Notes: generated by a model not told the origin, from the sequence alone. A stretch of 64,000 nucleotides of DNA from Phallusia mammillata (GCA_003260075.1 QLIY01000600.1:36942-100941), one strand, 5' to 3'; shown: positions 36,202 to 47,475, counted from the first letter of the stretch. Numbers and translations are program-made.

Positions 36202-36552
36202 CAGTGGTTCCCAACCTTTCGTTGACCGTGGCCCCCTAAAAGTAACTTTTGGGCCTCATGGCCCCCTAAAAGTAACCTTGTAGAACCTGTGGCCCCCTTA
36301 AAAATGTAAATGTCAATCTCGTGTTGGAATTCGGTACTATTTCGGCTTTAAACAGGTCGAATAGCGCAAACAAGAATCCGTTATCGTGAAAAACTGCAAT
36401 ACAGACAAATAGTATGTGAAATAGTCGATTAAATTAGGGAATAAAGTTAAAAAGGAAATACGGCTTTTAGTAGGTGTTTCAGGTGAATCTACACCCGTGG
36501 CCCCCTGGAACACAGCTCGTGGGGGGCCAAGGGCCCTGGTTGGGAACCACTG
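36202..36552. mobile_element. hAT MITE, 351 bp, TSD CGTTAGAC
   Basis: CAGTGGTTCCCAACC on the left, GGTTGGGAACCACTG on the right. CGTTAGAC flanks it at 36194-36201 and 36553-36560. Subterminal GTGGCCCCCT on the left is repeated and occurs near the right end. Confidence 0.93.
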
Positions 36553-36724
36553 CGTTAGACGGAACTGCGAAAAAGCATTTGATCGACATGACTAAAATAC
36601 GGGACTGGTTGAAAGTTCAATCAGTTCTTATAGCGTTAGACGGGACTACGGAATTGCGCATATTTAGCATGACTAAAAGACGGGACTGGGTGAAAGTTCA
36701 CAGGCACCTCTTGTAGCGTTAGAG

Positions 36725-37146
36725 TAGCGGTTCCCAGACTGGGGTCCGCTGCACTTTAGGGGTCCGTAAAGCAATTTTGCGGGGTCCGCGAAAAGGTTGA
36801 AGTACCTTTATAATCTTATTTGGCGTCAATTTGTTTCACTGAATAAGTCAAAATCAAAGTAGAAATAAAGATCGACTATCTCCAATGCGAAACAATAGCT
36901 TTTATTTCATGACAACTATCACAAATGCAATTGTTCGCGCACCATCGTAATCTTTTCTGTCTTGTCTGTAATGTCACAAACTGTCTTTGGATTATTGTAA
37001 TGCGTAATTTTGCGTATTAAGCTAAAACTCTGCAAATTAACTTTCGTTTTGCTACAATACACGTTCAGGCTTAAGGGCCGCGAGCCATCGATATAGTGGC
37101 AACGGGTCAGTTTTGCAACAATAATAAAAAAGTTCGAAAACCACTG
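36725..37146. mobile_element. hAT MITE, 422 bp, TSD CGTTAGAG
   Basis: Left end TAGCGGTTCCCAGACT (first base changed from C), right end AGTTCGAAAACCACTG. CGTTAGAG at 36717-36724 and 37147-37154. It differs from the adjacent element in its interior (GGGGTCCGC motifs), so this is a different family using the same repeat-unit site. Confidence 0.88.
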
Positions 37147-37573
37147 CGTTAGAGGAACAACGAAAAAGCACAAACCCTGGGACTAGGTCCCGTCTTTTAG
37201 TCATGCAGGATATGCGTTATTTCGTAGTCCCGTCCAACGCTATAAGCACTGCATGTGAACTTTCACCCAGGCCCGTCTTTTATTCAAGTTTAATATGCGA
37301 TTTTCCGTAGTCCCACCTCTTCCGTCTTTTAGTTTGGCACTTTTCCCGTCTGTCCCGTAACCCCGTCTATCCCGTCTTTTAGACATCGATTTCCGTCGTC
37401 CCGTGTTTTAGACAGATCCGTTTATGTTTCTTAGTTTCGTTTACGCTTGTTGTCTATAAGCACCAAGTCAACTTAGGGGAAAGATAACTGATTCGAACCA
37501 GAATGCTTAGATTCCCTATTTTTCGTGTGATCGGAATGGAAAATTTTGGTAAGACGTTTGGAAATGTTTGGGG

Positions 37574-37966
37574 CAGAGTTGCAAGCGGGCCCGAAATCTG
37601 AGCCCGAACCCGGCCCGAACCCGAAAGTATAAGCCCGAAGCCCGACCCGAACCCGAAACGTTTTTGAGAAGCCCGTTTAGGCCCGAAATTTTGATTGACA
37701 GGTCTATCCACGAAAGCCTTGCAACAAAGTATGAGAAAGAAAAAAAGAGAAAAGACAACAAACACAATGAACAATAGTAGACAATGGGGTAAACAATACG
37801 TTTTAGACCAGGGTGGGCATTCGATCAAAGCGAGAGAATTGTTACTAAAAAATGACGGAAACGGAACGTAAAGTCAGGCCCGTTTTGAGCCCGTTTTCTG
37901 ACAAATACCTAAGCCCGAACCCGGCCCGAACCCGGCCCGAAAAGCCCGGCCCGACTTGCAACTCTG
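37574..37966. mobile_element. hAT MITE, 393 bp, TSD GTTTGGGG
   Basis: CAGAGTTGCAAGC to GACTTGCAACTCTG, with GTTTGGGG at 37566-37573 and 37967-37974. Both subterminal regions are made of repeated CCCGAACCCGGC-type units in opposing orientation around a different middle. Confidence 0.93.
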
Positions 37967-38008
37967 GTTTGGGGTGTACTGTATAAAAAAATGACCAATG
38001 CCGTCATA

Positions 38009-38560
38009 ACCAGCGTTTCGAGTTTAGGTAATGCCTGTGCTTTGATTTTACATCAACTAGCGCTGTTTTCAGAATATCATTATTTGGACAAAACTTTAAA
38101 TCAGCATCACAAATATGAATTACCAAATGGTACATTTCTGCAGATATTTCAGCCTGGAGTGGCCCTGTGGCCAATCAGGAGGTTGGGCGAACTGCGGTTT
38201 CGACTTTTTTCACTGCAAAGAAATGCTGGTTTACTTTCTAAAATGGGAGCGGTTGTTGCTAAGAACGGTAGAGCTACTAACACTGGAATTCGGCTGACGC
38301 CCGGTCTGGGAATTTCTGGTAGGTGGCGCAACGGAGCGTAGGAGTTTATGGTGCCGACTCAACAATTTTGGTTTATGGTAAAAATGATTGCTGAGTCAGC
38401 ACCATAAACGCTTATGCTCTGTTGCGCCACTTACCAAACCAGGCGTCAGCTAAGTTCCAGTGTTAAGTGTTGGTAGTATTACCGTTAAGAACAGGGTTGG
38501 CAGGTTCCATAGAAATCCCTTCAGAATATTGTATGATTGCTTCCACATATTTTTCGTTTC
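38009..38560 (-). pseudogene. TPR gene copy 2, decayed and disrupted
   Basis: The + strand sequence follows the TPR gene region 34430-34770, with frameshifts and many substitutions. Only the TPR part remains; the membrane segments and tail are missing to the left. A 219-bp palindromic MITE (38267-38485) interrupts it. Homology continues rightward to the SSAT copy 2 side up to the LTR element insertion at 38845. Confidence 0.85.
38267..38485. mobile_element. 219-bp palindromic MITE, TSD (T)TAAGAAC
   Basis: The left half (GGTAGAGCTACTAACACTGG, GACGCC, GTGGCGCAACGGAGC, TTTATGGTGC) is matched in inverse by the right half. It is flanked by CTAAGAAC and TTAAGAAC; the undisturbed third copy reads TTGCTGTTAAGAACA at this place, confirming the duplication. 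Probably hAT-like from the 8-bp duplication. Confidence 0.88.
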
Positions 38561-38844
38561 TTTATTATTACTCCACATATTTTCCTTTCTTAATATATTA
38601 TGAAACTATTGCGTTTCAGAATGGCATTTGTTAAATCAGAAGGCAAGTACTTAATTCATTCAGACAAATAAAATGTTCTTTGATACATTTTAACACCAGC
38701 ACACTCTATGTCACCACAAAACTAAAACTTGATTCTAATCTTTATTCCCATACACTAGTAATCTTAACATTAGGTATTTCTGATTGAAAACATTCTTAAG
38801 TTTTTCAAACAAATGACTGCTTGCATATTCAGAGACCTTACCAA

Positions 38845-40808
38845 TGTAGGGGTAAAGGTCCTGATGACGTCGTACTTTCACTGCAGAAGTATCTTTGGCT
38901 GTAGATGTTTTACACCCTTAGGTCCTTGGCTATCTGAGCTACGGCTTGTCTGTGCTTAGTCCGATATATTGGACGGCGTTGAACATTGAGGTTAGTTTAT
39001 TGAGTTAGCTAGTAGCATCGCCGATATTGTAGCGAGAGAGAGAGCTAGCCTCTGATTCTTATATCGTTACAACACACGTGAATATATATAGTGAAAAAGG
39101 TGGCGATGACGTAACTGTACAGATGGTAAAAGGTGTTAAACAGCGACAAATGACAATCGAGGTCGAGCACTGATAAGGTGACGATGACGAAATACAACGT
39201 TCATGCAATCACAGTAACTCGTATGATATTTGCGCTTATTTGTTCTGTAATACACGATACACCACACAGGCCACCCCGCCGAAAAGTGCTTTTCCGGAGA
39301 GCTAGTCTTTCGTGTGGTGGCATGCAGGTAGAGGTGTATACAAATAAAATTCGTTTTGACATCTGGCTTGTGCTAGAAATTCGAATGTGTAAACAACTTA
39401 ACGAGACATAGTACTTGGCAGGGTTGGCTAACGTACACGGTTTGGTGTGGGCAAAGTGAAAATGCACATGTGAAATTCTGGGGCAGTGCCTCCAACATGT
39501 GTTGACTGGCAGTGCGGTGCAATCTGCAGTCTTATGAAATGTGTCGCTTTGTCGGATGGTATAAAGTAAAGTAATGCTTGGCGACTAACAGCATTACTGC
39601 CTACGAGAGCGTGCTCGTAGTGAAATGTGCTCAAAATGAGCTAGCATCGGCGCTCAGTGAACGCTAGCGCGACTATGGCGCTTTGTATAAACAGTGCCCT
39701 ATGCGTTTAGCTTAAACACCAGAATTACCGCTAATACGAAGCATTCCCTCTGCATTTTTCCTTAGCACGTTTTAGCTAAATAAAATTCGTTTATCGTATA
39801 GAATTACATTGCCATGTCAAGTCTAAAATCAATTTTGTACAGTACCAACCTATGGTAGTCACTATAGGGAAGGTCGTATAACAATACTGACGAAGTCATT
39901 AGAGGTTTGGACATAACACAGGGTTAGGCGTTTTGACGTAGTCATTAAAAAGTTTTCTAACATAACACAAAGTTAGGCGTAGCTTAGTAATAAAACATGC
40001 ATCAAAAATGAAACTTAACTTGTAGTGTTTTTAACAAGCAACATCGTCATCGACGCTGTGGACCATTTTGCTTTGTCGTCTTCTTTTTTCTTGCTCTTCT
40101 TTGTCATGGCGACTTTTGTTCTTCAGATAACGGAGGTATTGCGGCTTCTCGGTTGTTCCTCCGTTAGGTATCAACGAGTACGTATTGCCCTCAGTATGTT
40201 GGCTGATAGACATGTCCGGGTAAACCATCTTGATTGCGGACGGTTGACCGATAGTTGAATTAAACCAACTGGCAAAATCGTCTTGAAGACTGTTGGTTTG
40301 AAATTGCCAAGGAACTGTAAATGGACAGCTGAGAGTTTCGTAGTTGAGTAGTTGACCGTCAAGATCACGTCGGGTTCACCAATTTATGTAGGGGTAAAGG
40401 TCCTGATGACGTCGTACTTTCACTACAGAAGTATCTTTGGCTGTAGATGTGTTACATCCTTAGGTCCTTGGCTATCTGAGCTACGGCTTGTCTGTGCTTA
40501 GTCCGATATATTGGACGGTGTTGAACATTGAGGTTAGTTTATTGAGTTAGCTAGTAGCATCGCCGATATTGTAGCGAGAGAGAGAGCTAGCCTCTGATTC
40601 TTATATCGTTACAACACACGTGAATATATATAGTGAAAAAGGTGGCGATGACGTAACTGTACAGATGGTAAAAGGTGTTAAATTGCGACAAATGACAATC
40701 GAGGTCGAGCACTGATAAGGTGACGATGACGAAATACAACGTTCATGCAATCACAGTAACTCGTATGATATATGCGCTTATTTGTTCTGTAATACACGAT
40801 ACACCACA
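38845..40808 (-). mobile_element. Non-autonomous LTR retrotransposon, 1964 bp
   Basis: Two 422-bp LTRs (38845-39266 and 40387-40808) are about 98% alike by eye. Both are bounded TG...CA, with 4-bp target duplication CCAA at 38841-38844 and 40809-40812. Orientation is minus: a tRNA primer-binding site TGGTGAACCCGACGTGATC occupies 40381-40363, just inside the 40387 LTR, and a purine stretch GGCGGGGTGG lies inside the other. The 1.1-kb interior has only short gag-like remnants (such as a basic, charged 65-residue frame at 40031-40228) and no reverse transcriptase. It is inserted in the segment between the TPR remnant and SSAT copy 2. Confidence 0.93.
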
Positions 40809-40818
40809 CCAATATAGT

Positions 40819-41313
40819 TTATGAAAGTTCACTTTTCATAACATCCAAATCAAATCTTAGCATATGTTGACCTTCCAGTTCAGTCAGGTTAAGAGCACCA
40901 TGCCTCTTGTAAAAACTCATAGCAGGGTTTGTCTTCAAGCAAGCAAAACGCATTTGGCAACAACCGGTTTCCAAGGCAACCTTGTTGACGGCTTTCAATA
41001 AGTCAAAACCGACTTTCTGATTTCTGTATGCCTCTTTTACACAGATATCTTCAAGGTACATGATTCGGCCGTTCCATGTTGAATACTGATAGACGTACAC
41101 AGCGTAGCCGAGTAACGTCCCATCGTCTTTTTCTGCAACAAACGCGTAATAATACGGCGGATCTTTTTCAAATCCATCTCTTTCAAGAACTGGCACAGTC
41201 ATGTTGTTTTGGTCCGCCCTGTTTTCGGTTTCGGCCAGCTCCATTATCATATTCTGTATTTCCGGGCAATCGCATTTTTTAGCTTTGCGCACGGAGTATT
41301 TTAGTTCAGCCAT
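40819..41313 (-). CDS. SSAT-like acetyltransferase, copy 2
   Basis: 164 aa, intronless, nearly identical to copy 1 (differences include S7, R32, P41, L68, GQ at 148-149). Tyr135 and the RNQKVG loop are as in copy 1. Its stop codon lies only about 10 bp from the LTR element, so its original 3' flank was displaced and its transcript may end inside the LTR. The upstream region differs from copy 1 within about 30 bp of the start. Confidence 0.9.
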   Translation of the reverse strand: MAELKYSVRKAKKCDCPEIQNMIMELAETENRADQNNMTVPVLERDGFEKDPPYYYAFVAEKDDGTLLGYAVYVYQYSTWNGRIMYLEDICVKEAYRNQKVGFDLLKAVNKVALETGCCQMRFACLKTNPAMSFYKRHGALNLTELEGQHMLRFDLDVMKSELS

Positions 41314-43430
41314 TGCCGTGTAAGTTATAATTTCTACAGTCTACACGTCTTCAAATGATAAAAAAAAGTAAATAAATAAATAAACTTACCTTATACCAAA
41401 TTGCAAAGGGTGCAAATTTTTTTCGCAATTTGGTACCACGCAAATTTGGTACCAGTGTAGTGTTTAAGCACACGTTATAGCTATTTCGCATATGCATTAT
41501 GTGTCTCTTTCCGTATAATGCACTACCATATCGCTATTGACAGCTGTATTAGGCCTACAGGTTCCTATTTTATAAACGACCACCAAGTGTCTTAATCTTT
41601 TTGTTTATAATCTAATGATTTAAAGAAATTGATTTAAGTCACAATATCACATTTATGGTGCCTGAACTCCAGATTAATTTATAACCAAATCAAAGAGTTA
41701 CCAAACTTTTTTCTTCTGGGGGCCGGATAAGTTTAATAATGATTCGCGCGCGCCGCATTCCCAAGCGCCGTTTTTTTATAAGGGTTCCGATTCCAAGATA
41801 TGGTCTTTCTGCAATCCTATTTAAAATGTGGTCGAGCGACTGTTAAACTGTGTAGTTTCATCTTACAAGCAATACTTACGTCACAAATAACAAACGAAGA
41901 CAATTGTTTGCGCACAATTAATACTTGCAGTCTTGTCTGTGACATAACAAACTGGCTTTGGATTAATCCTGGGCGTTGTAATCCTAGGACACCAGGTAAT
42001 ATTAATTCTACATATCGTGTCAGGAAAACTTTCGTGAGGGGTGAATTGATTTATGAATGTTACAAAGTTATCAATACGATTTGGCAAACCAAAAGATGGC
42101 CGCGGGAAGGATAAAATGACTTCCGGATCCGGCCCACGGGCGGTAGTTTAGTGACCCCTGACCTAATCCATAGAGCATAGATTGAACTGTACGGTTTAAT
42201 GATAAGTCTCAATTGTTAGTGACGTCACTATCTAAGTTGTTGATTTGTTTCTTGCTTCAACATTTGGCATTGTTTGCACACAATGGCGTACAAAAAGTTG
42301 CATCAATCACGTGTGCAGTCTCTCGGAATTAATCTTCCACAACATGTTTATTCCCCCCCCCCCTAAAATTCTGGTCAAAGTGCGAATATTATATTCTGCC
42401 ATTATTCGCTCATTGTATGAAGCGCTCGTCAACTTGATGTCCCGTTGAATTGTACCCCCCCCCCTGTCTAGTTTCATTAACCCAAGTTAATCAAGCGCAA
42501 TGACTTTGGTTCGTCGAGTTCATTGTTCATTTCCCAAGTGTCAAATTTGTTTTCCCCTGAGTTTCGTTATGCGTTGTTTACTTAAGATTGCTGGACCTAT
42601 AAATACCACGCCACAAACTTTGAAATTCATTCTAGTTTTTAACCGTTAAAATTCTGGTCAAAGTGCGAATATTATATTCTGCCATTATTCGCTCATTGTA
42701 TGAAGCGCTCGTCAACTTGATGTCCCGTTGAATTGTAAAAAGTAAGTTATATGTGTTCGTCTGTTTGTTATGTTGCTTGTAATAAAACTCGTGAAGTAGA
42801 TACCTAAGTCTGAGCTATAGCAGTTATTAAACCAGGAGTCAGCTTTGCATTCGCTGCCAAGTCTGTCACATATTGCTACCGAGATCTCTCTTGTAGCCCC
42901 ACAAAATTGTTTTAGACTGTAACGTTTCTAGTTTGCCTATTAACACTACTATATCTGACTTAAGTCTAAACTGGCCTCACAAAGATGAACATAAATTCAT
43001 AACTGGGATCAGCCCTGAAGCGTCTATGCAGACCAGCGATCACGGCACACTCATATGTAAATCACAGTACGCCAGGTAGTGAATGCTTGGTGACCGGCTG
43101 ATTCGGTATAGCGCCTTCAATGGGCCTGGCGTACTGGCCTCACAAATTTATACTTAGTCAAGCGTGAATTCACTCTTACGCTCATGGAACTTTGTGTACC
43201 AAGTTCAGTTTAAATTAAAGTTAAACTTTTTTATACGTCTAAATTCATACAACCATTTACACACTACCATCGAATTTTCCTAAATGAGTTACGATATAAC
43301 ACACAAGGCAAAAATGACAAATTACCTGATTACATACATAATATAAAACCAATCCTTAATATTAACCACAAATCTAAGATTATACAAATACAAGGCTTCA
43401 ACAAAGGCTTAGCAAACTGTTAGTCTATGC
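41314..43430. other. Intergenic with degraded hAT, TATA-like site and duplication
   Basis: About 41688-42160 is bounded by GAGTTACCAAACTTTTT and the hAT-like end GTTTAGTGACCCCTG, probably an old hAT element without recoverable duplication. 42364-42454 recurs at 42650-42738, separated by C runs 42353-42363 and 42455-42464. A TATAAATA lies at 42598-42605, about 50 bp before the second copy, so a transcript start there is possible. No coding gene is supported. Confidence 0.45.
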
Positions 43431-43467
43431 CAGGGACCGCGGTCCACATCCGGACCTTTGGGGCGTA

Positions 43468-43549
<82 letters not shown>
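43468..43549. repeat. 82-nt G tract
   Basis: Uninterrupted G. The related subterminal copy at 46683-46700 reads CCTTTGGTGTTTTTAC where this one reads CTTTGGGGCGTA-(G)82-TGGTGTTTTTAT, so the tract is an insertion and replaces little or no sequence. Confidence 0.9.
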
Positions 43550-43550
<1 letters not shown>

Positions 43551-43988
43551 GGTGTTTTTATTTCGGCCACCTGCGCAATATGGTGTGTTAATTTCTTGAT
43601 CGTTGCTATGCAGCGACAGTTAATTTGAGTTCGCATAGCGATTGTCAGAGTTTCCGAGGAGCCTAAAGTACAACTTTGTGACGACAAAACGTCTGTTATT
43701 CCACTACACTATTAACAAAACGGCGATTGTTTGCACACGATTGTATCTATGACGTAATAAACTGTATTTTGTATGTCGTTGTTGCGCCTTATGCTGCCTT
43801 AATAAATCTAATGTATTGTCTTACAAACATCAGCTAGTAATTGAGTGTTATTTCTTTCACACGATAGTCATATAGATTGCCTATCTTGAAGTAAAGTACC
43901 ACGCCACTGCATTTTATATAGTTAAAAATATGTTTAGCAAAAAGACTAGTTAAAGAATTGAGTATACGCATAGAGACATGAACTACAG

Positions 43989-44722
43989 CAGTGGTTCTCA
44001 AACTTTTTTTTGTTGCGACGCCTCTGGAAAAGTTTTCTGGACTTACGACGCACCAGCAAATAAAAGGTAATGAGGAAACTTATCAATAAACAGTAAATTT
44101 AAATCTATTAAACAGCACTTAGAGAACAATTTTAGCCTAACTGTTTTTCGACAAAGTCATAACACTGCCGTCAACACTTTTTAGTGCTCTTGTCTGCTGC
44201 AAGGCCTCAACAGCATCAATAACGAATTAAAATGAAAGTAATGTTTCAACTTACGCACAATATAAACTGATGCACAAAAATTTACTGCTGCAACTCATGC
44301 ACAATAATCACTTAAAACTTTAGCTAACAGTTATACGTTATAACTACCTCAAGCCTTTGCTAGAAAAGTCGCCGTTGTTGCATTGTTTTGAAGACTCAGT
44401 TCACATAATCAAGTTTAATGCCAGCCAAGCGCCGCCCTAGACACGCGCCAATCACGCACATGCTGCTTGTACTGTTTGGTCTCGACGTACATTAACGCCT
44501 TAACGGACAGCCGCGTTTTTGATCAAAAACTTTTGAGGTAAATTTACGTTAATCCGCACTCTACGCAAAAAGTATTTGGACGTAGATATACGTCAACCGC
44601 ACTGAAACCTCATTTTTATGAGATAAACTGAGTTCAGCCACGAAACGGAAATATTCTGCGACGCCCTTGGAAAATTGAAACGACGCACCAGGGCGTCGCG
44701 ACGCACAGTTTGAGAACCACTG
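43989..44722. mobile_element. hAT MITE, 734 bp, TSD AACTACAG
   Basis: CAGTGGTTCTCAAACT to CAGTTTGAGAACCACTG; AACTACAG at 43981-43988 and 44723-44730. Subterminal GCGACGC motifs at both ends. It lies inside the 43431-46741 element. Confidence 0.95.
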
Positions 44723-45035
44723 AACTACAGCGATCTACAACGCAAACACCCAGTGGAGTGTATTAGTCCAAACTCTTACACTGTGTATATACTGAAGACG
44801 AGTCAGCAATTTTTGAGAAAAAAAAACAGAGAGACAGTTACACTCGACTTGGCACCGATAATGGCGTTGAACGCAGTTGTAGCAAAGCATAAAATGTTGC
44901 GCGCAAACCAAATACGGGCTTGACGACCTGCGTGGCGCTAAGCATAAAGTTTTCCATTACGAAATTGCGTGTTAAAGACGTACTTTTTACAAAACTAATT
45001 GAGTAGCCCTGATTTAGGCTACGGGATTTGTAACT

Positions 45036-46034
45036 ATAGTGATGTACCGAATCGGCGAAATTTCGATTCGGCCGAAACCGAATATTCGGCGGTTTTACCG
45101 AATTAATTCGGCCGAATCAACCGAATTATTTGTGACGTCACGCGAAGTAGTACCCTACGCGTTTGACATGAAAACATAAGTTTATCTACTTGACAATTAG
45201 TGCAGAATAGTTGTGTTTCGTTCCTATTTTAGTTGTGTGGGGTTTAACATTGCCTCAAGCATGATTGCCAACCCTACAATGTATTACTGATTTTTTTTTC
45301 AGTGGGAAAATTGATTATGTTTTAAAAAATATAATGATTGACACGATTTTCGTTGCTACTAAGCAGAAAAGACAAGTTTAACGCAGGGAGTCGAACCGCT
45401 TGTCATATGGGTTCAGGTTCGGTTCGGGTTCACTTGGTTTTGTTTTTAAGGGTTCGGGTTCGGTTCAGGTTTTTAGAAATGTATATTTTCGGGTTCGGTT
45501 TTTGTTCCGGTTCAAGCAAATTATCCGGTCCGAACCGGTTTGCGGTTTTTAAACCGGTTCAAATTTTTATTCATTTCAATTTAACTCTAACCATCATCTA
45601 CCTGGCCTTATCAAACTCCAAAAGAATTTTGCCCGTGCACTGTAATTTTTGACACGCCCTATAAGTGTTATCTCGCGTATTAGTTTTGAATAAAATCACA
45701 ACATATAAAACAGACTGCATTTTTTACTGGTTCGGTTCCGGTTCGGGTCCAACGCCAAACAAAATATGGGGTTCAACTCCGGTTCGGGTTTTTAGAAAAT
45801 CGTAATTAGCGGTTCGGGTTCGGTTCGGGTTTAATGAAATAAACCGCTCAAACCGGTTCGCGGGTTCGGGTTCGGTTCCGGTTCGACTCCCTGGTTTAAC
45901 GCTTTAAATGTGTGTTCGTAAAAGATTCGGTTTCGGCCGAATCACAACAAAACATTCGGCCGAAACCAAATCTTTTCAAAAGTGGCCGATTCGGCCGAAT
46001 AAATTGGCAAACCGAATATTCGGTACATCTCTAA
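45036..46034. mobile_element. hAT element, 999 bp, TSD TTGTAACT, itself containing a hAT
   Basis: Ends ATAGTGATGTACCGAAT and ATTCGGTACATCTCTAA. TTGTAACT flanks it at 45028-45035 and 46035-46042. Subterminal TTCGGCCGAA motifs occur on both sides. Interrupted by the element at 45384-45893. Confidence 0.92.
45384..45893. mobile_element. Innermost hAT MITE, 510 bp, TSD GTTTAACG
   Basis: CAGGGAGTCGAACCG to CGGTTCGACTCCCTG; GTTTAACG at 45376-45383 and 45894-45901. GGTTCGGGTTCGG subterminal repeats at both ends. Confidence 0.95.
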
Positions 46035-46749
46035 TTGTAACTGCTGCAGTTCACAAATCGACAAAATTTGAAAAAAAGAGAGAGAAATGCGTTTACTCGA
46101 AAGCCCGTATTTGGTTTGCAGGCAATATTTTGTGCTTCGCTAAACTGCAAGTTCAGCTCGATAAAGACAAAGGCATTAACTCGAAAGAAGAAGGGGCCGG
46201 TTACACTCGACTTGGCACCGATAATGGCGTTGAACGCAGTTGTAGCAAAGCATAAAATGTTGCGCGCAAACCAAATACGGGCTTGACGACCTGCGTGGCG
46301 CTAAGCATAAAGTTTTTTCATTACGAAATTGCGTGTTAAAGACGTTGACATAAAAAACAAGAGACCAGTCACCTATAGATATACTGATTATGCAAATGCG
46401 CTTTATGCATAACCTTATGTAAAAGGGGTGAGGGTTCCGAGTGTCTTGTTACATAATTCAAATGTTCCTTTACATATACCGTGTTATGCCAAAGACGGCT
46501 TAACAGTCTTTGTGTCAATACTCTCGCGAGAAGTAAATTTATGTTTAGTGCCCAATTGGGGGGGGGGGCAGAAACATTCAGCTTGAACAAATGTGTTCAT
46601 CTTGGACCACGATGTTCCCATTACCTATAACCAAAATAGGCGAAAACCAGTTTCATGTACATTACTGACAGAACTGTCCGGACCTTTGGTGTTTTTACTT
46701 TTTCTATCTGGACCTTTTACAAAACTAATTGAGTAGCCCTGGTCTATGC

Positions 46750-47129
46750 TTCAGTCTTAATACAACCAATCCCAACCCTGAACATGAAACATCTGCCCCG
46801 ACGCTGGTCAGGCCAGCTTGCGTCGTAGGTTTCTTTTCTATACTCTGACAAGAGAATACATGCAGATAAAAGTTAGGAGAGTTACGAGAAAATATACATC
46901 AAACGTCCATTTTTGAAATGCGTAGTTCTAGTTTGTTTAACAACTACAAGCCTAAACGTTTTGTCCCCATCCGAGAAAACCAAGCCATGTGCAAAAGGAA
47001 CAGGACATCCTGCCTTCTGTTGGCAAAACATTAAGTGTGCAATGTGGCACTTGATCACATTTCAAAGGAAAGGGAAATGAGTCTTTGCCTGAGTTGCCAT
47101 CACACCATGTTGGATTATGCCACATAGAC
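46750..47129. other. Intergenic, nothing recognised
   Basis: No frame or repeat supported. Confidence 0.3.
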
Positions 47130-47475
47130 CAGTGTTTCTTAACCTTTTTAGCGCTTGTACCCTTTGAGCTTTCATGAAATTTTCTCGTACCCCCTGTCTA
47201 CAATGGCCGACGGAAGTAAATAAAATTGTAATAATATAAGTTAAACTCAGTGTATTATAACTTACGTGTTGAATGCATGCATTAAAACAGTCTTGTAAGT
47301 TGAACAATATTTACAGCACACTAACAATCAATCAATTCAAATCAGTCAAAGACAAATAACAAATTAACTTGTTACGCATTTTTCACAAATCAGCCTAATT
47401 AGCCTATAATTTCACACTGCATGTCGTACCCCCTGCTTTGGTGCTTCGGGGGGGGGGTCTGGTTAAGAACCCCTG
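47130..47475. mobile_element. hAT MITE, ~346 bp
   Basis: Begins CAGTGTTTCTTAACC and ends GGTTAAGAACCCCTG. Flanks ACATAGAC (47122-47129) and GCATTGAC (47476-47483) match at 6 of 8. A GTACCCC motif is repeated subterminally, and a 10-G run (47448-47457) sits near the right end. Confidence 0.75.

Larger units (their letters stand above)
36051..37413. mobile_element. Large foldback element with internal tandem repeats
   Basis: Left arm 36051-36200 and right arm about 37180-37413 are inverted copies built from AAAAGACGGGA, GGTGAAAGTTCACATGC and AGCGTTAGAC motifs. The middle (36553-36720) holds roughly 95-bp direct units of the same motifs. Two hAT elements are inserted (36202-36552 and 36725-37146), both at a CGTTAGA site within the repeat unit. 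No coding capacity; superfamily and target duplication not determined. Confidence 0.75.
44838..46343. repeat. ~145-bp direct repeats flanking a nested hAT
   Basis: 44838-44980 and 46198-46343 share TTACACTCGACTTGGCACC through TGCGTGTTAAAGACGT with only a few differences. The element at 45036-46034 lies between them. A TTTTACAAAACTAATTGAGT end sequence also occurs twice (44986- and 46713-). Confidence 0.85.
43431..46741. mobile_element. 3.3-kb composite hAT element with three nested elements
   Basis: It is flanked by GTCTATGC at 43423-43430 and 46742-46749, begins CAGGGACCGCGG and ends GAGTAGCCCTG. Both ends share TCCGGACCTTTGG and TGTTTTTA subterminal sequence (43449- and 46678-). It contains hAT elements at 43989-44722 and 45036-46034 (the latter with another inside), an 82-G tract (43468-43549) and direct repeats (44838-44980 and 46198-46343). 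No transposase frame. Confidence 0.82.

Noticed and set aside
43409-43687. Poly-proline/poly-glycine frames at G tracts (also 52336-52649 and 61137-61442)
   Set aside because: Pure consequence of translating mono-G/mono-C tracts; no flanking coding signal.
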